Virus record (IMG/VR): IMGVR_UViG_3300028610_001490 | Coordinates: 1 to 64,000 of that record | Length of the DNA: 64,000 bases | Reading direction: 5' to 3' (one strand) | Origin: a virus | Part shown: positions 33,719 through 42,239 of the stretch, piece after piece | Layout: every line of letters begins with the position of its first letter | Numbering within the stretch: the stretch's first letter is position 1 | The notes under the pieces: model-generated | Seen by the model: only the letters and a program-made list of their open reading frames with translations | What the model was told of the DNA's origin: nothing | Databases searched by the model: none | Made by a program: the position numbers and the translations under genes

Positions 33719-33960
33719 TGATTCTCAGATTCTACTGGAACTTTGAATGCAAGAGCAAAACTTTGCAAGCATTTCTCACACAAATCAAAGTGCCATATTT
33801 GACCATCAAATCTAGATCCATAGCCAAACCCAATTTTTATTTCTTGCATCAAACTTACAAAATGTTCGCTTGTTACTTGCTCTATTTCCCCACAACTATT
33901 GCAAACAATTTCAGACACTTCATAAACAGTCTTTTTAGTTTCTCTTAGGAAATCTCTCAT
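33712..33960 (-). CDS. Small zinc-ribbon protein
   Basis: 82 residues; CNSCGE (about 20-25) and CEKC (about 61-64) pairs. Translationally coupled to the methyltransferase gene upstream. Function unknown. Confidence 0.7.
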   Translation of the reverse strand: MRDFLRETKKTVYEVSEIVCNSCGEIEQVTSEHFVSLMQEIKIGFGYGSRFDGQIWHFDLCEKCLQSFALAFKVPVESENQW

Positions 33961-34637
33961 GATTCCTCCAATCTTTTTTGTGCAATTTGGAACATGACTG
34001 GATCATTTTCGAGCCCCACACAATTCCTGTTATTGTCTTTTGCCCACCTTGCAGTAGTTCCTGAGCCAAGAAATGGATCAAGTATCCAATCATCTTCATC
34101 AGTAAATGGCAATAGCAATCTATCCATAAGTTTCAATGATTTTTGCCATTGAACATTTTTGCCACTTTTGTCCTTGACTCTTTCTTTTGACATTGTATGA
34201 AAATTGCCCAAATCATAGAATACGTCACAAGGAATTTTCAATCCAGTTCCCTTTTTATCTAATGCTGTACCTGCAGTTTTTTTGGGCACTCTAATACGAT
34301 CATGATAAAACTTGTAATCTTTTCCTTTAGCCCAAATAAGAATGTCATCATGTTTTCTTGGAAAATATCGTTTAGAAACCCCTCCCCATTCCATGACATA
34401 TATGGCATGATTAACAAAGTATGCTTTCAAATCATACTTGAATATCATCATATATTCACCTACAGTATGATGGTCTGTTTGCACAATAAATATACCATTT
34501 TCTTTGAGCAATTTCCAGCATATCTCTACCCAATCAAAATTCATACTTTCATAGATACAATCTCCATAGACTAAATCAAACTGTTTATTAATCTGATTTA
34601 GCCATGTAAGATTGTCTGTGTTATGAAGTTCTATCAT
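33957..34637 (-). CDS. DNA methyltransferase (N4/N6 class), variant catalytic motif
   Basis: 226 residues. C-terminal DPFLGSGTT (about 187-195) and CVGLENDP form the SAM site, so the motif order is that of beta-class N6-adenine/N4-cytosine methyltransferases, with motif IV at the N-terminus. That motif, normally DPPY, reads YGDCIYES at 24-31, keeping only D and Y. Activity is therefore uncertain. Coupled to the DUF932 gene by a 4-bp overlap. Confidence 0.82.
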   Translation of the reverse strand: MIELHNTDNLTWLNQINKQFDLVYGDCIYESMNFDWVEICWKLLKENGIFIVQTDHHTVGEYMMIFKYDLKAYFVNHAIYVMEWGGVSKRYFPRKHDDILIWAKGKDYKFYHDRIRVPKKTAGTALDKKGTGLKIPCDVFYDLGNFHTMSKERVKDKSGKNVQWQKSLKLMDRLLLPFTDEDDWILDPFLGSGTTARWAKDNNRNCVGLENDPVMFQIAQKRLEES

Positions 34638-35665
34638 GCTGCCAACGCATACTCTTCTATGACTTTTACGCCACGATTCATTGCATTGGCGCGCTGACCA
34701 AAAAGGATTGAATTTTCAGGTTTCTTCCTTGTAGCTCTAGCCCAGTTTTCCATTTCGCTGACTGAATTCCAGAGATCATAACACGTATTTCCAGCAATTC
34801 CAGTTCCTTCACCATCAAACAATCTCATTGTCAAATCAACATCTCGCTCAGACTTTACAATTGATTGTTCAACTAAATCTTCCCTGGCTGGCCTCAATTC
34901 ATCTGGGTAGTATTCTGGAACTTGTGGCAATGAAGGATAGACATCAAACAATAAGTTATATGCTTCAGAACGACCTATTGAAGTTCGTTCAAACAGATTG
35001 AACAAATTCTCTGTAGCAAAAGCTTGTTGTTCTGCATTCTGTTGAACATAGTTCATCCAGATACCCAACTCTTTTGCCATCTCTTTAGAGTTATGTCTTC
35101 CTGTCCAAATCTTTCCCCTTCCCTTTTCTTTAGATTGTTCAGCTTGTGAAATAGCAGCCATCCATGTATTCTGACATACCACACGAATTGTAACTACATT
35201 TAGTTGCGCTCCCAATTTAGAATCAAATCCAAGCGCTACAAATCCATAAGTATCAATTTGGTCGTTTTTACGTACATCAAAACTATTCAACTTCCAAGTG
35301 AGAAACATTTTTTCACCCTTTCCTAAAAATCCAAGAGTTTCTACAGGACGATTAACCTTTTCATCAAACAGATCAATGGCTGTTTCTGGCTGAAGAATCT
35401 GATATCTGTCACTGGCGAATCCCATGACGCGTTCCTGCGGATCTTCTAGAATCGGAGAACGAACAATACAAATCTGCTCAGTCTCCCTCAGTTCACCATT
35501 GAGAAACACACTTACTGGTCTAGTGTCAAACACTACAAATCCGTTAATCTTCTCCATAGAATCCCTGCCATTTAGAGGCTCTTGGGATACATGACCTAAT
35601 TCATGCCATGCTGGAGTTCTCAACCCATAAAATCTTTCGCCTAGCACATTTCCTGACATCATCAT
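34634..35665 (-). CDS. DUF932 (TIGR03299) phage/plasmid-like protein
   Basis: 343 residues. N-terminal LRTPAWHELG, then ASDRYQILQPETAIDLFD, VVTIRVVCQNTWMAA and LFDGEGTGIAGNTCYDLWNSVSEM match this widespread phage/plasmid family. Biochemical role not established. It heads an operon with the methyltransferase under the promoter at 35709-35737. Confidence 0.9.
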   Translation of the reverse strand: MMMSGNVLGERFYGLRTPAWHELGHVSQEPLNGRDSMEKINGFVVFDTRPVSVFLNGELRETEQICIVRSPILEDPQERVMGFASDRYQILQPETAIDLFDEKVNRPVETLGFLGKGEKMFLTWKLNSFDVRKNDQIDTYGFVALGFDSKLGAQLNVVTIRVVCQNTWMAAISQAEQSKEKGRGKIWTGRHNSKEMAKELGIWMNYVQQNAEQQAFATENLFNLFERTSIGRSEAYNLLFDVYPSLPQVPEYYPDELRPAREDLVEQSIVKSERDVDLTMRLFDGEGTGIAGNTCYDLWNSVSEMENWARATRKKPENSILFGQRANAMNRGVKVIEEYALAA

Positions 35666-35708
35666 TTTATATATCTCCTTTATTTTCTAGTCTAATTTAT
35701 CTTACTTA

Positions 35709-35737
35709 ATTATATCATATTTGATTCATTATGTCAA
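35709..35737 (-). promoter_or_regulatory. Sigma-70 promoter for DUF932/methyltransferase operon
   Basis: Perfect TTGACA (35737-35732) and TATAAT (35714-35709), 17-bp spacer, about 40 bp before the DUF932 start. Confidence 0.92.
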
Positions 35738-35776
35738 GTCAAAATTGTTATTGTAGCTACGGATAAAATCCATGTT

Positions 35777-35968
35777 TTATTTGGGAAACCATGAGCCTGA
35801 TTTTTCGTCTTGTTGCCAAAATCTTTTTGCAACTTCTAAGTCCCTTTTCAAGCATCTTATTTCATGAGAAATATTAACTTCATCATTAAAATTGGTGCAA
35901 CAATGCAATGCACCTATAGCTTTATCAAGCCTGTTTTGTATGTCTATGGGATTGAATTTTCTATTCAT
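35777..35968 (-). CDS. Small hypothetical protein
   Basis: 63 residues, helical, polar, with CC at 23-24. AAGGAGAAAA ribosome site. It is preceded by a 130-nt leader holding three operator-like boxes. Not recognised. Confidence 0.65.
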   Translation of the reverse strand: MNRKFNPIDIQNRLDKAIGALHCCTNFNDEVNISHEIRCLKRDLEVAKRFWQQDEKSGSWFPK

Positions 35969-35990
35969 TTTTCTCCTTGTTTCACTTAAT

Positions 35991-36104
35991 TATCTAGTAT
36001 ACTAGATAATTATATAATTGTTAAGAATCTTTTTTAATTTTGTTATTAATATTTATCTAGAATACTATATTATTATGGTTGTATCTAGTATTCTATATTA
36101 TTAA
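35991..36104 (-). promoter_or_regulatory. Three palindromic operator-like boxes
   Basis: Three related 23-bp boxes at 35991-36013, 36054-36076 and 36082-36104. On the plus strand all start TATCTAG; the first is the near-perfect palindrome TATCTAGTATACTAGATA. The third overlaps the -10 region of the promoter at 36102-36130. They occur nowhere else in the window. Confidence 0.65.
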
Positions 36105-36130
36105 ATATCATACTTTTCAAATTTTGTCAA
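36102..36130 (-). promoter_or_regulatory. Sigma-70 promoter, likely repressor-controlled
   Basis: Perfect TTGACA (36130-36125), 17-bp spacer and a weaker -10 TATTTA (36107-36102) that overlaps an operator-like box. Confidence 0.7.
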
Positions 36131-36141
36131 GGGTACAAATG

Positions 36142-36498
36142 TTATGACTTTGCTAAATCTTTTCCACATTTACATGTACAGTTTTTAAATGTATCTAAAT
36201 CAACATCTTGGGCTTTGCGTCCACATTCACATGCAATTACGGATATCGTTTTTTCTTCTTCCATGTCTCGAATGAAATATTTATACATATCATTTTTCTT
36301 GTTCCATAACTTGATCAATTTGCGAAATGCTGTTATGTTCTTGCACCACACAGAGCCCTTTGTTATTTCTTTGTTGCGCCATAGATTTTCACATTCATAG
36401 AAAAATTGTTTATAGGGTCGCAATTCAACTGGCACTTGCCATTCTTCGTAGAAGTGTTTAAGTTGATCAAGTTCGTCTTTTGGTTTAGTTACGTTCAT
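36142..36498 (-). CDS. Hypothetical protein with C-terminal zinc ribbon
   Basis: 118 residues. Helical N-terminal two-thirds with many Trp/Lys, then ACECGRKAQDVD...CTCKCGKDL, a four-cysteine ribbon. Function unknown. Confidence 0.7.
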   Translation of the reverse strand: MNVTKPKDELDQLKHFYEEWQVPVELRPYKQFFYECENLWRNKEITKGSVWCKNITAFRKLIKLWNKKNDMYKYFIRDMEEEKTISVIACECGRKAQDVDLDTFKNCTCKCGKDLAKS

Positions 36499-36525
36499 AG
36501 CCTACCTCCAAATAAAATGTCTCTT

Positions 36526-36692
36526 TTATTGTGGCATTATCAAAAATACACCAGTAACAACAACCAATATTATTGTGGCTATTGCCACATATATTTTATT
36601 GTAGTTGCTAATCCCATGGTCTGCCACATCATAATAAAAGAAGCAATGAATGGTGAAGCTATAAGCAAGCATCCTATTATAAGTCTTATCAT
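36526..36692 (-). pseudogene. Small membrane protein gene with apparent frameshift
   Basis: GGAGAAAATT before the ATG at 36692 opens MIRLIIGCLLIASPF, which stops at 36579. The -1 frame continues as KIYVAIATIILVVVTGVF and ends with TAA at 36526, exactly where stops fall relative to junction motifs (36512-36529). The parts look like one membrane protein split by a one-base change. An alternative ATG in the second frame lacks a good ribosome site. Confidence 0.4.
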
Positions 36693-36724
36693 AATTTTCT
36701 CCTTCAAATAAACATTTTTTTTAT

Positions 36725-37060
36725 TTAATCCATATTATCAGAAATAAGTTTGGCTCCATACGCTACTATTGCTAATACCACAAATGCTATAGCCCATCCT
36801 ATCAGTATTTGCCAGCCCTTAGTAATAATTGATATAATCATTATAATTGTAATTGGAGAGGTCGCCATTAGGATACCCATAAATAGCTTAAATTTTCTTT
36901 TATTCATGCTTACAAAGCTACCAAGAATCAATCCAAGAATCAAACAAGAAGTCCACCCTGCCCAAAACGGTAAACCCCCAATGATAACTAAGAATATGTA
37001 TAAAATTGTCCCGCAAAACATAATGAAAATTGCTTTTCCAATATTTCTTATTACTCTCAT
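36725..37060 (-). CDS. Membrane protein
   Basis: 111 residues with four hydrophobic segments (about 9-29, 32-51, 58-77, 82-104), basic loop MNKRKFK. Function unknown. Confidence 0.7.
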   Translation of the reverse strand: MRVIRNIGKAIFIMFCGTILYIFLVIIGGLPFWAGWTSCLILGLILGSFVSMNKRKFKLFMGILMATSPITIIMIISIITKGWQILIGWAIAFVVLAIVAYGAKLISDNMD

Positions 37061-37085
37061 ATTTTTCTCCTTCAGAAATCTTTTA

Positions 37086-37262
37086 TTATGTTGATTTCAA
37101 TATCACGATTATAAATATAAGGATCATACAAACAAAAGAAGAACCTAAAACAATTCTTGTTCCTTCAATATCTTTTTCTGAGTCTAGGCGCAGACCGTTG
37201 AAAAAATTGATTATTGTAATTGCAATATTAAAAATCATCCAGCCTTTATCAAATGTATTCAT
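37086..37262 (-). CDS. Small membrane protein
   Basis: 58 residues: hydrophobic WMIFNIAITIINFF at the N-terminus, a polar middle and a C-terminal SSFVCMILIFIIVIL segment. AAGGAGAAAGT ribosome site. Function unknown. Confidence 0.6.
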   Translation of the reverse strand: MNTFDKGWMIFNIAITIINFFNGLRLDSEKDIEGTRIVLGSSFVCMILIFIIVILKST

Positions 37263-37293
37263 ACTTTCTCCTTTGATAAAACCAACCTTTTAT

Positions 37294-37497
37294 CTAGCTT
37301 ACAACACGTCTTTGAATTTCCTTTCTTTGTAGAGAAACAACATACCCACTAAGATCAAGTCTTATATCATAGGGTTTATCAAATGATGGGTTGATTTCTT
37401 CTATTGTTCCTTTAATTTCATCACCATAGAATTTCTGCTCTGGGGTGTTGAAAAATTTAATCATTACGGTATCTCCTACATCTAGTTTTCTAGTCAT
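37294..37497 (-). CDS. Small beta-rich protein
   Basis: 67 residues from the ATG after GGAGAAAT. KLDVGDTVMIKFF...KGTIEEI...IRLDLSG resembles a small SH3-like barrel. Function unknown. Confidence 0.65.
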   Translation of the reverse strand: MTRKLDVGDTVMIKFFNTPEQKFYGDEIKGTIEEINPSFDKPYDIRLDLSGYVVSLQRKEIQRRVVS

Positions 37498-37542
37498 ATT
37501 TCTCCTTGACAAATTTCAAATTTTGTGGTAGAATTTTTTATT

Positions 37543-37776
37543 TTACCAATTGGCACAGACAAATTTTGCAAAGTCGCCATGCCAAATTTGTGAGTTACCA
37601 GTGCTTTCTCGTCTACGGGGAAAATTCTTAAAATGTTGATATATGTATTCAAGTTCATTGCCTGTTGCTTTTACCCAAACTACCGTATTAACATAGTTGA
37701 TTGGGTGTATATCGTTACCAAGATATTGCCTATATTCAATTAGTTCAAATTGCTGAGATGTTTTTATATATAGCAT
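37543..37776 (-). CDS. Hypothetical protein
   Basis: 77 residues, beta-rich with aromatic residues, ends SQIWHGDFAKFVCANW. Directly abuts the upstream gene's stop. Not recognised. Confidence 0.65.
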   Translation of the reverse strand: MLYIKTSQQFELIEYRQYLGNDIHPINYVNTVVWVKATGNELEYIYQHFKNFPRRRESTGNSQIWHGDFAKFVCANW

Positions 37777-37923
37777 TTATTCTTCCTTTCTGGCAAATAT
37801 AGTTTTTTTACATTTTGTGCATCTTATTGTAATACTCATTAAAATTATTTCATTGCCATTAATCATACACGATCCGATTCTCCAATTATGTTTGCATAGC
37901 AATTGTTTTATCCAACTTAACAT
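37777..37923 (-). CDS. Small His/Cys metal-binding-like protein
   Basis: 48 residues: CKHNWRIGSC then RCTKCKKT, the C-x-H-x-W ... CxxC pattern of many small phage proteins (compare 28495-28716). GGAGAAAAT ribosome site. Confidence 0.6.
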   Translation of the reverse strand: MLSWIKQLLCKHNWRIGSCMINGNEIILMSITIRCTKCKKTIFARKEE

Positions 37924-37941
37924 ATTTTCTCCTAAATAAAA

Positions 37942-38163
37942 TCACTGTTTTATTTGACTGCTGTGCCCCTTCCAGTCAACTTGAAATTGAACATTTGCTA
38001 ATTCTAGGATAGCAGTAATGATTGTTGCGGGCACACTTGCGTTGCATAATTTGTGTGGAGCCCAATCCATTGTTGGATCGACTTCATTCAATATATCACA
38101 TGTCCACTTTATTTTTTCTTCCCATATTTTACTCCAATGAATTGTGCCTTTATTTTTATCCAT
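37942..38163 (-). CDS. Hypothetical protein
   Basis: 73 residues, Trp-rich N-terminal half. AAAAGGAAACAATAA precedes the ATG, directly after the hairpin at 38180-38212. Not recognised. Confidence 0.65.
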   Translation of the reverse strand: MDKNKGTIHWSKIWEEKIKWTCDILNEVDPTMDWAPHKLCNASVPATIITAILELANVQFQVDWKGHSSQIKQ

Positions 38164-38179
38164 TTATTGTTTCCTTTTC

Positions 38180-38212
38180 TTGGTGTACCAACTTTGTTGG
38201 TTAGCACACCAA
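38180..38212 (-). other. Strong intergenic hairpin after the sliding clamp gene
   Basis: TTGGTGT/ACACCAA (7 bp) continued by ACCAAC/GTTGGT (6 bp) around a 3-nt loop, with a 4-nt one-sided bulge. No U-run follows on the minus strand, so it is more likely an mRNA end-protecting or processing hairpin than a terminator. Confidence 0.6.
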
Positions 38213-38224
38213 TAAATTTGGTTG

Positions 38225-39421
38225 TTATCCTAAATTCATGGGCATGATAACCATTGATCGTGAGTTTTCTTCTGTTGATATTAGAATAGGGTGATTGTGT
38301 GTGTTAGCTTCAATGCATACTGTTTCTCCAACCTGAACAACTTCTTTTAGGAACTTGTATTGAAATGCAATACACCAATGTTTTACCGCATCAAGAGTTT
38401 CATCTGATTCCTTCACTCTTTTTTCACTTGTCAATTTTACCAATACGTTTTCTAAATTGCTATTTGTAACATAGAAGCCAGTATCCACTTCGCCCATTTC
38501 TTCTGATGTTGCATTCATGTTGCATATATTTAAAGTATCTCCATAAAAACCCAACTTGACCACACCCGTTCCTTCTGCAGCAATAACACCAGCTTCTTCG
38601 CATGCTTCAGCAATTTCCTTGGATGATGCATTGAATGAAAATGTGCTTTCTTTAGGGTAAATAGCCATATAGTCAGGGTAATTGCCATCAATTTCTGCCA
38701 ATACTAATTCTCCACCCTGCCATGTGAATTTGAGTTGTCCTGGCTTATGATACATTGCAATTACCCCAACAGCATGCTTGAGATTGATTGCGCTTGGGCT
38801 AATAATGGTTTTGAATTCAGGTATCAGTATGCTATGTGGGTTGGAATCAACTTTAGCAATCCTAAATCCATCCGTTGCAGCTAACGTAACAGAATCCGAT
38901 TCCATATTGGTAGTCAGAAGAACGCCCATTAATACAGGTCGCGCTTCATCAGTACTAGCAACAGACTGAACATACTTGTAATCATTAAGAAATACTTCAT
39001 TGTCAAAACTGGCTATGAGATCGTCAAATTCTCCCATAGGTGGAAATTCGTCTGAATGAAGACCCTTTAGTGTATAGGTTGCTTTTCCTGCCTGTAGAGT
39101 AAGGTTGTACTCTGTTCTAGTGTATGTATCTTCTCCTTCTCCATGTTTAGTTGTTTTTTCTTTATACCCAAATTTAACATCTTTTGCCTTGACTTTGCCA
39201 ATCAATTTTTTCAGATTCACATAATCAACACACACAGAAAATTCTTGATCTGTGGGATTATCAATCCACAACTTGAAATATGCTTCAAGATTGCTGGTTG
39301 TCAACGTAGTTGATTCTGGCGACACTTCAATCAGAACATGTGCCAGAACTGGCAATGTTGCTCTTTTGGAAACCGTACCGTTCAATTTTGTTAAAGCTTT
39401 CTTTAGTTCTGCAGTTTTCAT
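38225..39421 (-). CDS. dnaN: DNA polymerase III sliding clamp (beta subunit)
   Basis: 398 residues, close to the usual clamp length with three repeated domains. Recognisable stretches are KRATLPVLAHVLIEV, ATDGFRIAKVDS in domain two, and the C-terminal MVIMPMNLG in place of the bacterial MPMRL. It encircles DNA and tethers the replicative polymerase. An insertion-like KTTKHGEGEDTYTRTEY loop lies in domain one. Preceded by a consensus promoter and a junction motif (39446-39463). Confidence 0.93.
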   Translation of the reverse strand: MKTAELKKALTKLNGTVSKRATLPVLAHVLIEVSPESTTLTTSNLEAYFKLWIDNPTDQEFSVCVDYVNLKKLIGKVKAKDVKFGYKEKTTKHGEGEDTYTRTEYNLTLQAGKATYTLKGLHSDEFPPMGEFDDLIASFDNEVFLNDYKYVQSVASTDEARPVLMGVLLTTNMESDSVTLAATDGFRIAKVDSNPHSILIPEFKTIISPSAINLKHAVGVIAMYHKPGQLKFTWQGGELVLAEIDGNYPDYMAIYPKESTFSFNASSKEIAEACEEAGVIAAEGTGVVKLGFYGDTLNICNMNATSEEMGEVDTGFYVTNSNLENVLVKLTSEKRVKESDETLDAVKHWCIAFQYKFLKEVVQVGETVCIEANTHNHPILISTEENSRSMVIMPMNLG

Positions 39422-39472
39422 TTGTTATCTCCTAGTATAGTTTAAATAAAAGTGTTATTTTATCTTACCTTA

Positions 39473-39501
39473 ATTATAGCACATTTGACTGTGATTGTCA
39501 A
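39473..39501 (-). promoter_or_regulatory. Sigma-70 promoter for the sliding clamp
   Basis: Perfect TTGACA (39501-39496) and TATAAT (39478-39473), 17-bp spacer. A junction motif lies immediately downstream of the expected start. Confidence 0.92.
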
Positions 39502-39695
39502 GTCAATTTTGATTTCCATTTATAGGGAAATACTTTGGTTAGATAGTTCTTGTTATCTTTGAGATACCATTGATTCATAATAAAAATGGCTTCAAATGTT
39601 CCATCACTATGTTTCCAGCCACACAAGTATTTGCCTATTTTTTCAGGATAGACATCGCTTGCCCATTTCCATCCTTCCTCAATTGTTTCTGCCAT
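39498..39695 (-). CDS. Small Trp/Lys-rich hypothetical protein
   Basis: 65 residues, beta-rich, GWKWASDVYPEKIGKYLCGWKH. Ends inside the clamp promoter. Not recognised. Confidence 0.65.
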   Translation of the reverse strand: MAETIEEGWKWASDVYPEKIGKYLCGWKHSDGTFEAIFIMNQWYLKDNKNYLTKVFPYKWKSKLT

Positions 39696-39732
39696 ATTTT
39701 TATTCTCTTGTTATCCAGATAAAAGCATGATT

Positions 39733-40095
39733 TTATTTGAGACAATCAATTTTATTGTAACATATTTTGATAAGTCTCGTTGCTTCACCCCATGTCAGTT
39801 TTCCAATAACTCTTATGGATGTGCTATTTTCCAAATGTACAATAATTTTATATCCTACATTATAATTGAGTCCCCTATAATCATTGTCAACTATTATGCT
39901 TAGAATATCTTTCTTTTTCAAAATTGAATTTCCTATTCTGATATAGACGGAGTCTTTGCAGTCTACAATATCTTCATCCCACTCTCGATTATGGATTATC
40001 TCTCCCTTGTCTTTCAAACATTGTTTCAAATCACTTATTTCTATTTTTAGTTGATGATTCTGCAATTGCATTCTTTCTTCTTCTTTACGATTCAT
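39733..40095 (-). CDS. Hypothetical protein
   Basis: 120 residues: N-terminal coiled coil (about 3-33), then a beta-rich domain. Not recognised. Confidence 0.68.
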   Translation of the reverse strand: MNRKEEERMQLQNHQLKIEISDLKQCLKDKGEIIHNREWDEDIVDCKDSVYIRIGNSILKKKDILSIIVDNDYRGLNYNVGYKIIVHLENSTSIRVIGKLTWGEATRLIKICYNKIDCLK

Positions 40096-40098
40096 TTA

Positions 40099-40335
40099 TT
40101 ATTTCCTTGTATTCAACTCTTGTTCTATCTGTGCTCCATATAATATATAGAAACGCGTCCATCCATTACAAATGGGTTTAGCTTGACTGTTATATACCCA
40201 ACGATTAGGAGGGCTTTTCTTATAATAGCCATGCTTTTTACCGTACTCTTTAGCCAGCACAACTGCTTTGTGTTGTGATATTCCTATAGCCTTCAAGTAT
40301 TCATATACAAATATTGCATCTATTTGTTTTGGCAT
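40099..40335 (-). CDS. Hypothetical basic protein
   Basis: 78 residues, basic; KAIGISQHKAVVLAKEYGKKHGYY could be a helix-turn-helix-like region. Not recognised. Confidence 0.65.
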   Translation of the reverse strand: MPKQIDAIFVYEYLKAIGISQHKAVVLAKEYGKKHGYYKKSPPNRWVYNSQAKPICNGWTRFYILYGAQIEQELNTRK

Positions 40336-40340
40336 TTTGT

Positions 40341-40616
40341 TTATTCTTCAATCTCTATATCTTTATTATGCAAACCATGACTTTTTAAAATTTCATGAAC
40401 AACACGAAAAGATAGTGATTGTATCATCCCAATTCTTACCTTTATTTTTCCCTCTCCAGCATAATATTTCTCATAAAAACCTATTTGAAAACCTGGATCA
40501 AACCCAGTTACTTTTATTGCGGACATTAAAGATTCTAATTTTTTAATATAGTCTTCATAGAAATCAATTCGTTCCATTTTTTCCATGTTTGGCATTTTTA
40601 ATCTTATTGTTTCCAT
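40341..40616 (-). CDS. Hypothetical protein
   Basis: 91 residues from the ATG after GGAGACATT (METIRLKMPNMEKM). The upstream frame would translate the junction motif (40628-40645). Helical/beta mixture. Not recognised. Confidence 0.65.
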   Translation of the reverse strand: METIRLKMPNMEKMERIDFYEDYIKKLESLMSAIKVTGFDPGFQIGFYEKYYAGEGKIKVRIGMIQSLSFRVVHEILKSHGLHNKDIEIEE

Positions 40617-40645
40617 AATGTCTCCAGATAAAACTGTTATTTTAT

Positions 40646-40957
40646 TCAAACTACAAAATTTAAAAATTTAGAATGAGCCTTTTTTGGTATTGCAATCCAA
40701 TCATTGAAATATTTCGTGTATTCTTCAATGGTATCATGCATTCCATTGTCCATGCCAGGATCATTTATAAAATAAACAATGCAAGTTGTTGGGCTAGTTT
40801 TGAGTGCTATTTCATCTTCTGTTATTTCAAATTTTCCTGAAATTACACCGTCTCCATCAGTGATAATATATCCATCATCAATAAGATTATTGAATGTTTC
40901 TGCAATTCTAACGGCATTATTCCATCTTGCTTCATATATGTTCATTTTAGTTTCCAT
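40646..40957 (-). CDS. Hypothetical acidic protein
   Basis: 103 residues, acidic. DDGYIITDGDGVISGKFEI is beta-rich. Start could be the fifth codon. Overlaps the upstream gene by 16 bp. Not recognised. Confidence 0.62.
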   Translation of the reverse strand: METKMNIYEARWNNAVRIAETFNNLIDDGYIITDGDGVISGKFEITEDEIALKTSPTTCIVYFINDPGMDNGMHDTIEEYTKYFNDWIAIPKKAHSKFLNFVV

Positions 40958-41241
40958 ATTTCAATATATTTCTTGACATCTTCAGCTATTTTCCATGTCT
41001 CAATGTTTTCAAAGATATTTGGCCAGTCTTTCTTTTCCCAATCAAAAGGTTTGGGCATCATATAATTTTTATATTCAAAATATTGACTATCTATCATTCC
41101 ATTTATTTTATGTTTTATATAGACAATTAAATATTTATCAAAATCATTTTTGAAAATTATTGCAATTAGATTGTCTTTCATTTCATGATATAGCGATCTA
41201 TTTATAGTTATTCCGCTTATATATTTTTCTAATGTATTCAT
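40942..41241 (-). CDS. Hypothetical protein
   Basis: 99 residues; central beta strands (IIFKNDFDKYLIVYIKHK), Trp/Lys-rich C-terminus. Not recognised. Confidence 0.62.
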   Translation of the reverse strand: MNTLEKYISGITINRSLYHEMKDNLIAIIFKNDFDKYLIVYIKHKINGMIDSQYFEYKNYMMPKPFDWEKKDWPNIFENIETWKIAEDVKKYIEIWKLK

Positions 41242-41256
41242 AATGAAATACCCATT

Positions 41257-41472
41257 TTATTTAAGATTTCTAGTGGGGATGTCTACAACTAAAATGCTAT
41301 GATCATACCATCCTTCTTTTCTTGGATAAGTTGTTTCTGCCTTTTGATGTGTTTTAGAAAATGCAATATGTTCATTTTCAAACTCACCATATGTTACTAC
41401 ATGAACTACATCTACATCATACTCTCCCCACTCTTTACTTCTTTTTACAATATATGATATTGCGAATAACAT
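41257..41472 (-). CDS. Hypothetical protein
   Basis: 71 residues, beta-rich (MLFAISYIVKR...VVHVVTYG). GGAGAAAATT ribosome site. Not recognised. Confidence 0.65.
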   Translation of the reverse strand: MLFAISYIVKRSKEWGEYDVDVVHVVTYGEFENEHIAFSKTHQKAETTYPRKEGWYDHSILVVDIPTRNLK

Positions 41473-41484
41473 AATTTTCTCCTT

Positions 41485-41667
41485 TTATCCAACATGATCT
41501 AGCATATAGCCAGTCCATTCATAATTCAATATGCATCGTTGGCCAAATACAAGCAGAGGAATATTGACAATTCCACAAAAAACATTCAATAAACACTCTA
41601 CGAAATACATCCATAGCGGAATGGTTTTCGCCACTCCTGAAAACACCTTTAGGTCTGTTATTTTCAT
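41485..41667 (-). CDS. Small membrane-associated protein, paralog of 42780-42980
   Basis: 60 residues. IPLWMYFVECLLNVFCGIVNIPLLVF is one hydrophobic region; the pattern P-x-WM...FCGI-x-N is shared with the gene at 42780-42980. Function unknown. Confidence 0.62.
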   Translation of the reverse strand: MKITDLKVFSGVAKTIPLWMYFVECLLNVFCGIVNIPLLVFGQRCILNYEWTGYMLDHVG

Positions 41668-41668
41668 A

Positions 41669-41944
41669 TTATTTGTTTTCCTTTTCTAAAGTCTTTTCTG
41701 CTTCATCAATATCAAACTCGTCAATATATTTTACCACATCCCAAAAATTATATCTTGGGTCAGGGGTAAGACTATAGGATCCAATTCTTTCAGTCCAAAT
41801 ATGTCCAAGTTTAGAGAAAAATCTTATAAATATTTTATGATCGCACCATATTGTTATGGTGCTATCGAGATCAATTACGCTTTTGTCCTCATAATTATAA
41901 ATCTTGTATTCTAATTTACTTATCATTTTTGGTGGTTTATTCAT
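41669..41944 (-). CDS. Hypothetical protein
   Basis: 91 residues, beta-rich centre (STITIWCDHKIFIRFF), acidic C-terminal helix. Not recognised. Confidence 0.66.
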   Translation of the reverse strand: MNKPPKMISKLEYKIYNYEDKSVIDLDSTITIWCDHKIFIRFFSKLGHIWTERIGSYSLTPDPRYNFWDVVKYIDEFDIDEAEKTLEKENK

Positions 41945-41975
41945 TGTGCCTCCTTCAATGAAATGTACGTTTTAT

Positions 41976-42239
41976 CTATCCCATAATGCTTTTAATATCA
42001 TCAGGACTCAAGCCAGCCATTAACAATGTTGCCAAATTTTCATTACGCTCTCGTTCTTGATTGCCAGCCATTATTAGTAATCCCGCGACTACATCATCTT
42101 TTTTGGCATGGTTAGACTGTTTCATTTCCCTTGCCATAGCACCCATTAATATGACCATAGCATTAGGATTGTTTGGGTCATCCCACCTACATCCAGCTTC
42201 ACGTTCTGCTCTTTCAATTAAATTAGTTGCATTATTCAT
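41976..42239 (-). CDS. Hypothetical helical protein
   Basis: 87 residues, mostly helical with many Met/Asn/Ala; NNATNLIERAEREAGCRWDDPN at the start. Ribosome site AAGGAGAAATACA. Not recognised. Confidence 0.66.
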   Translation of the reverse strand: MNNATNLIERAEREAGCRWDDPNNPNAMVILMGAMAREMKQSNHAKKDDVVAGLLIMAGNQERERNENLATLLMAGLSPDDIKSIMG

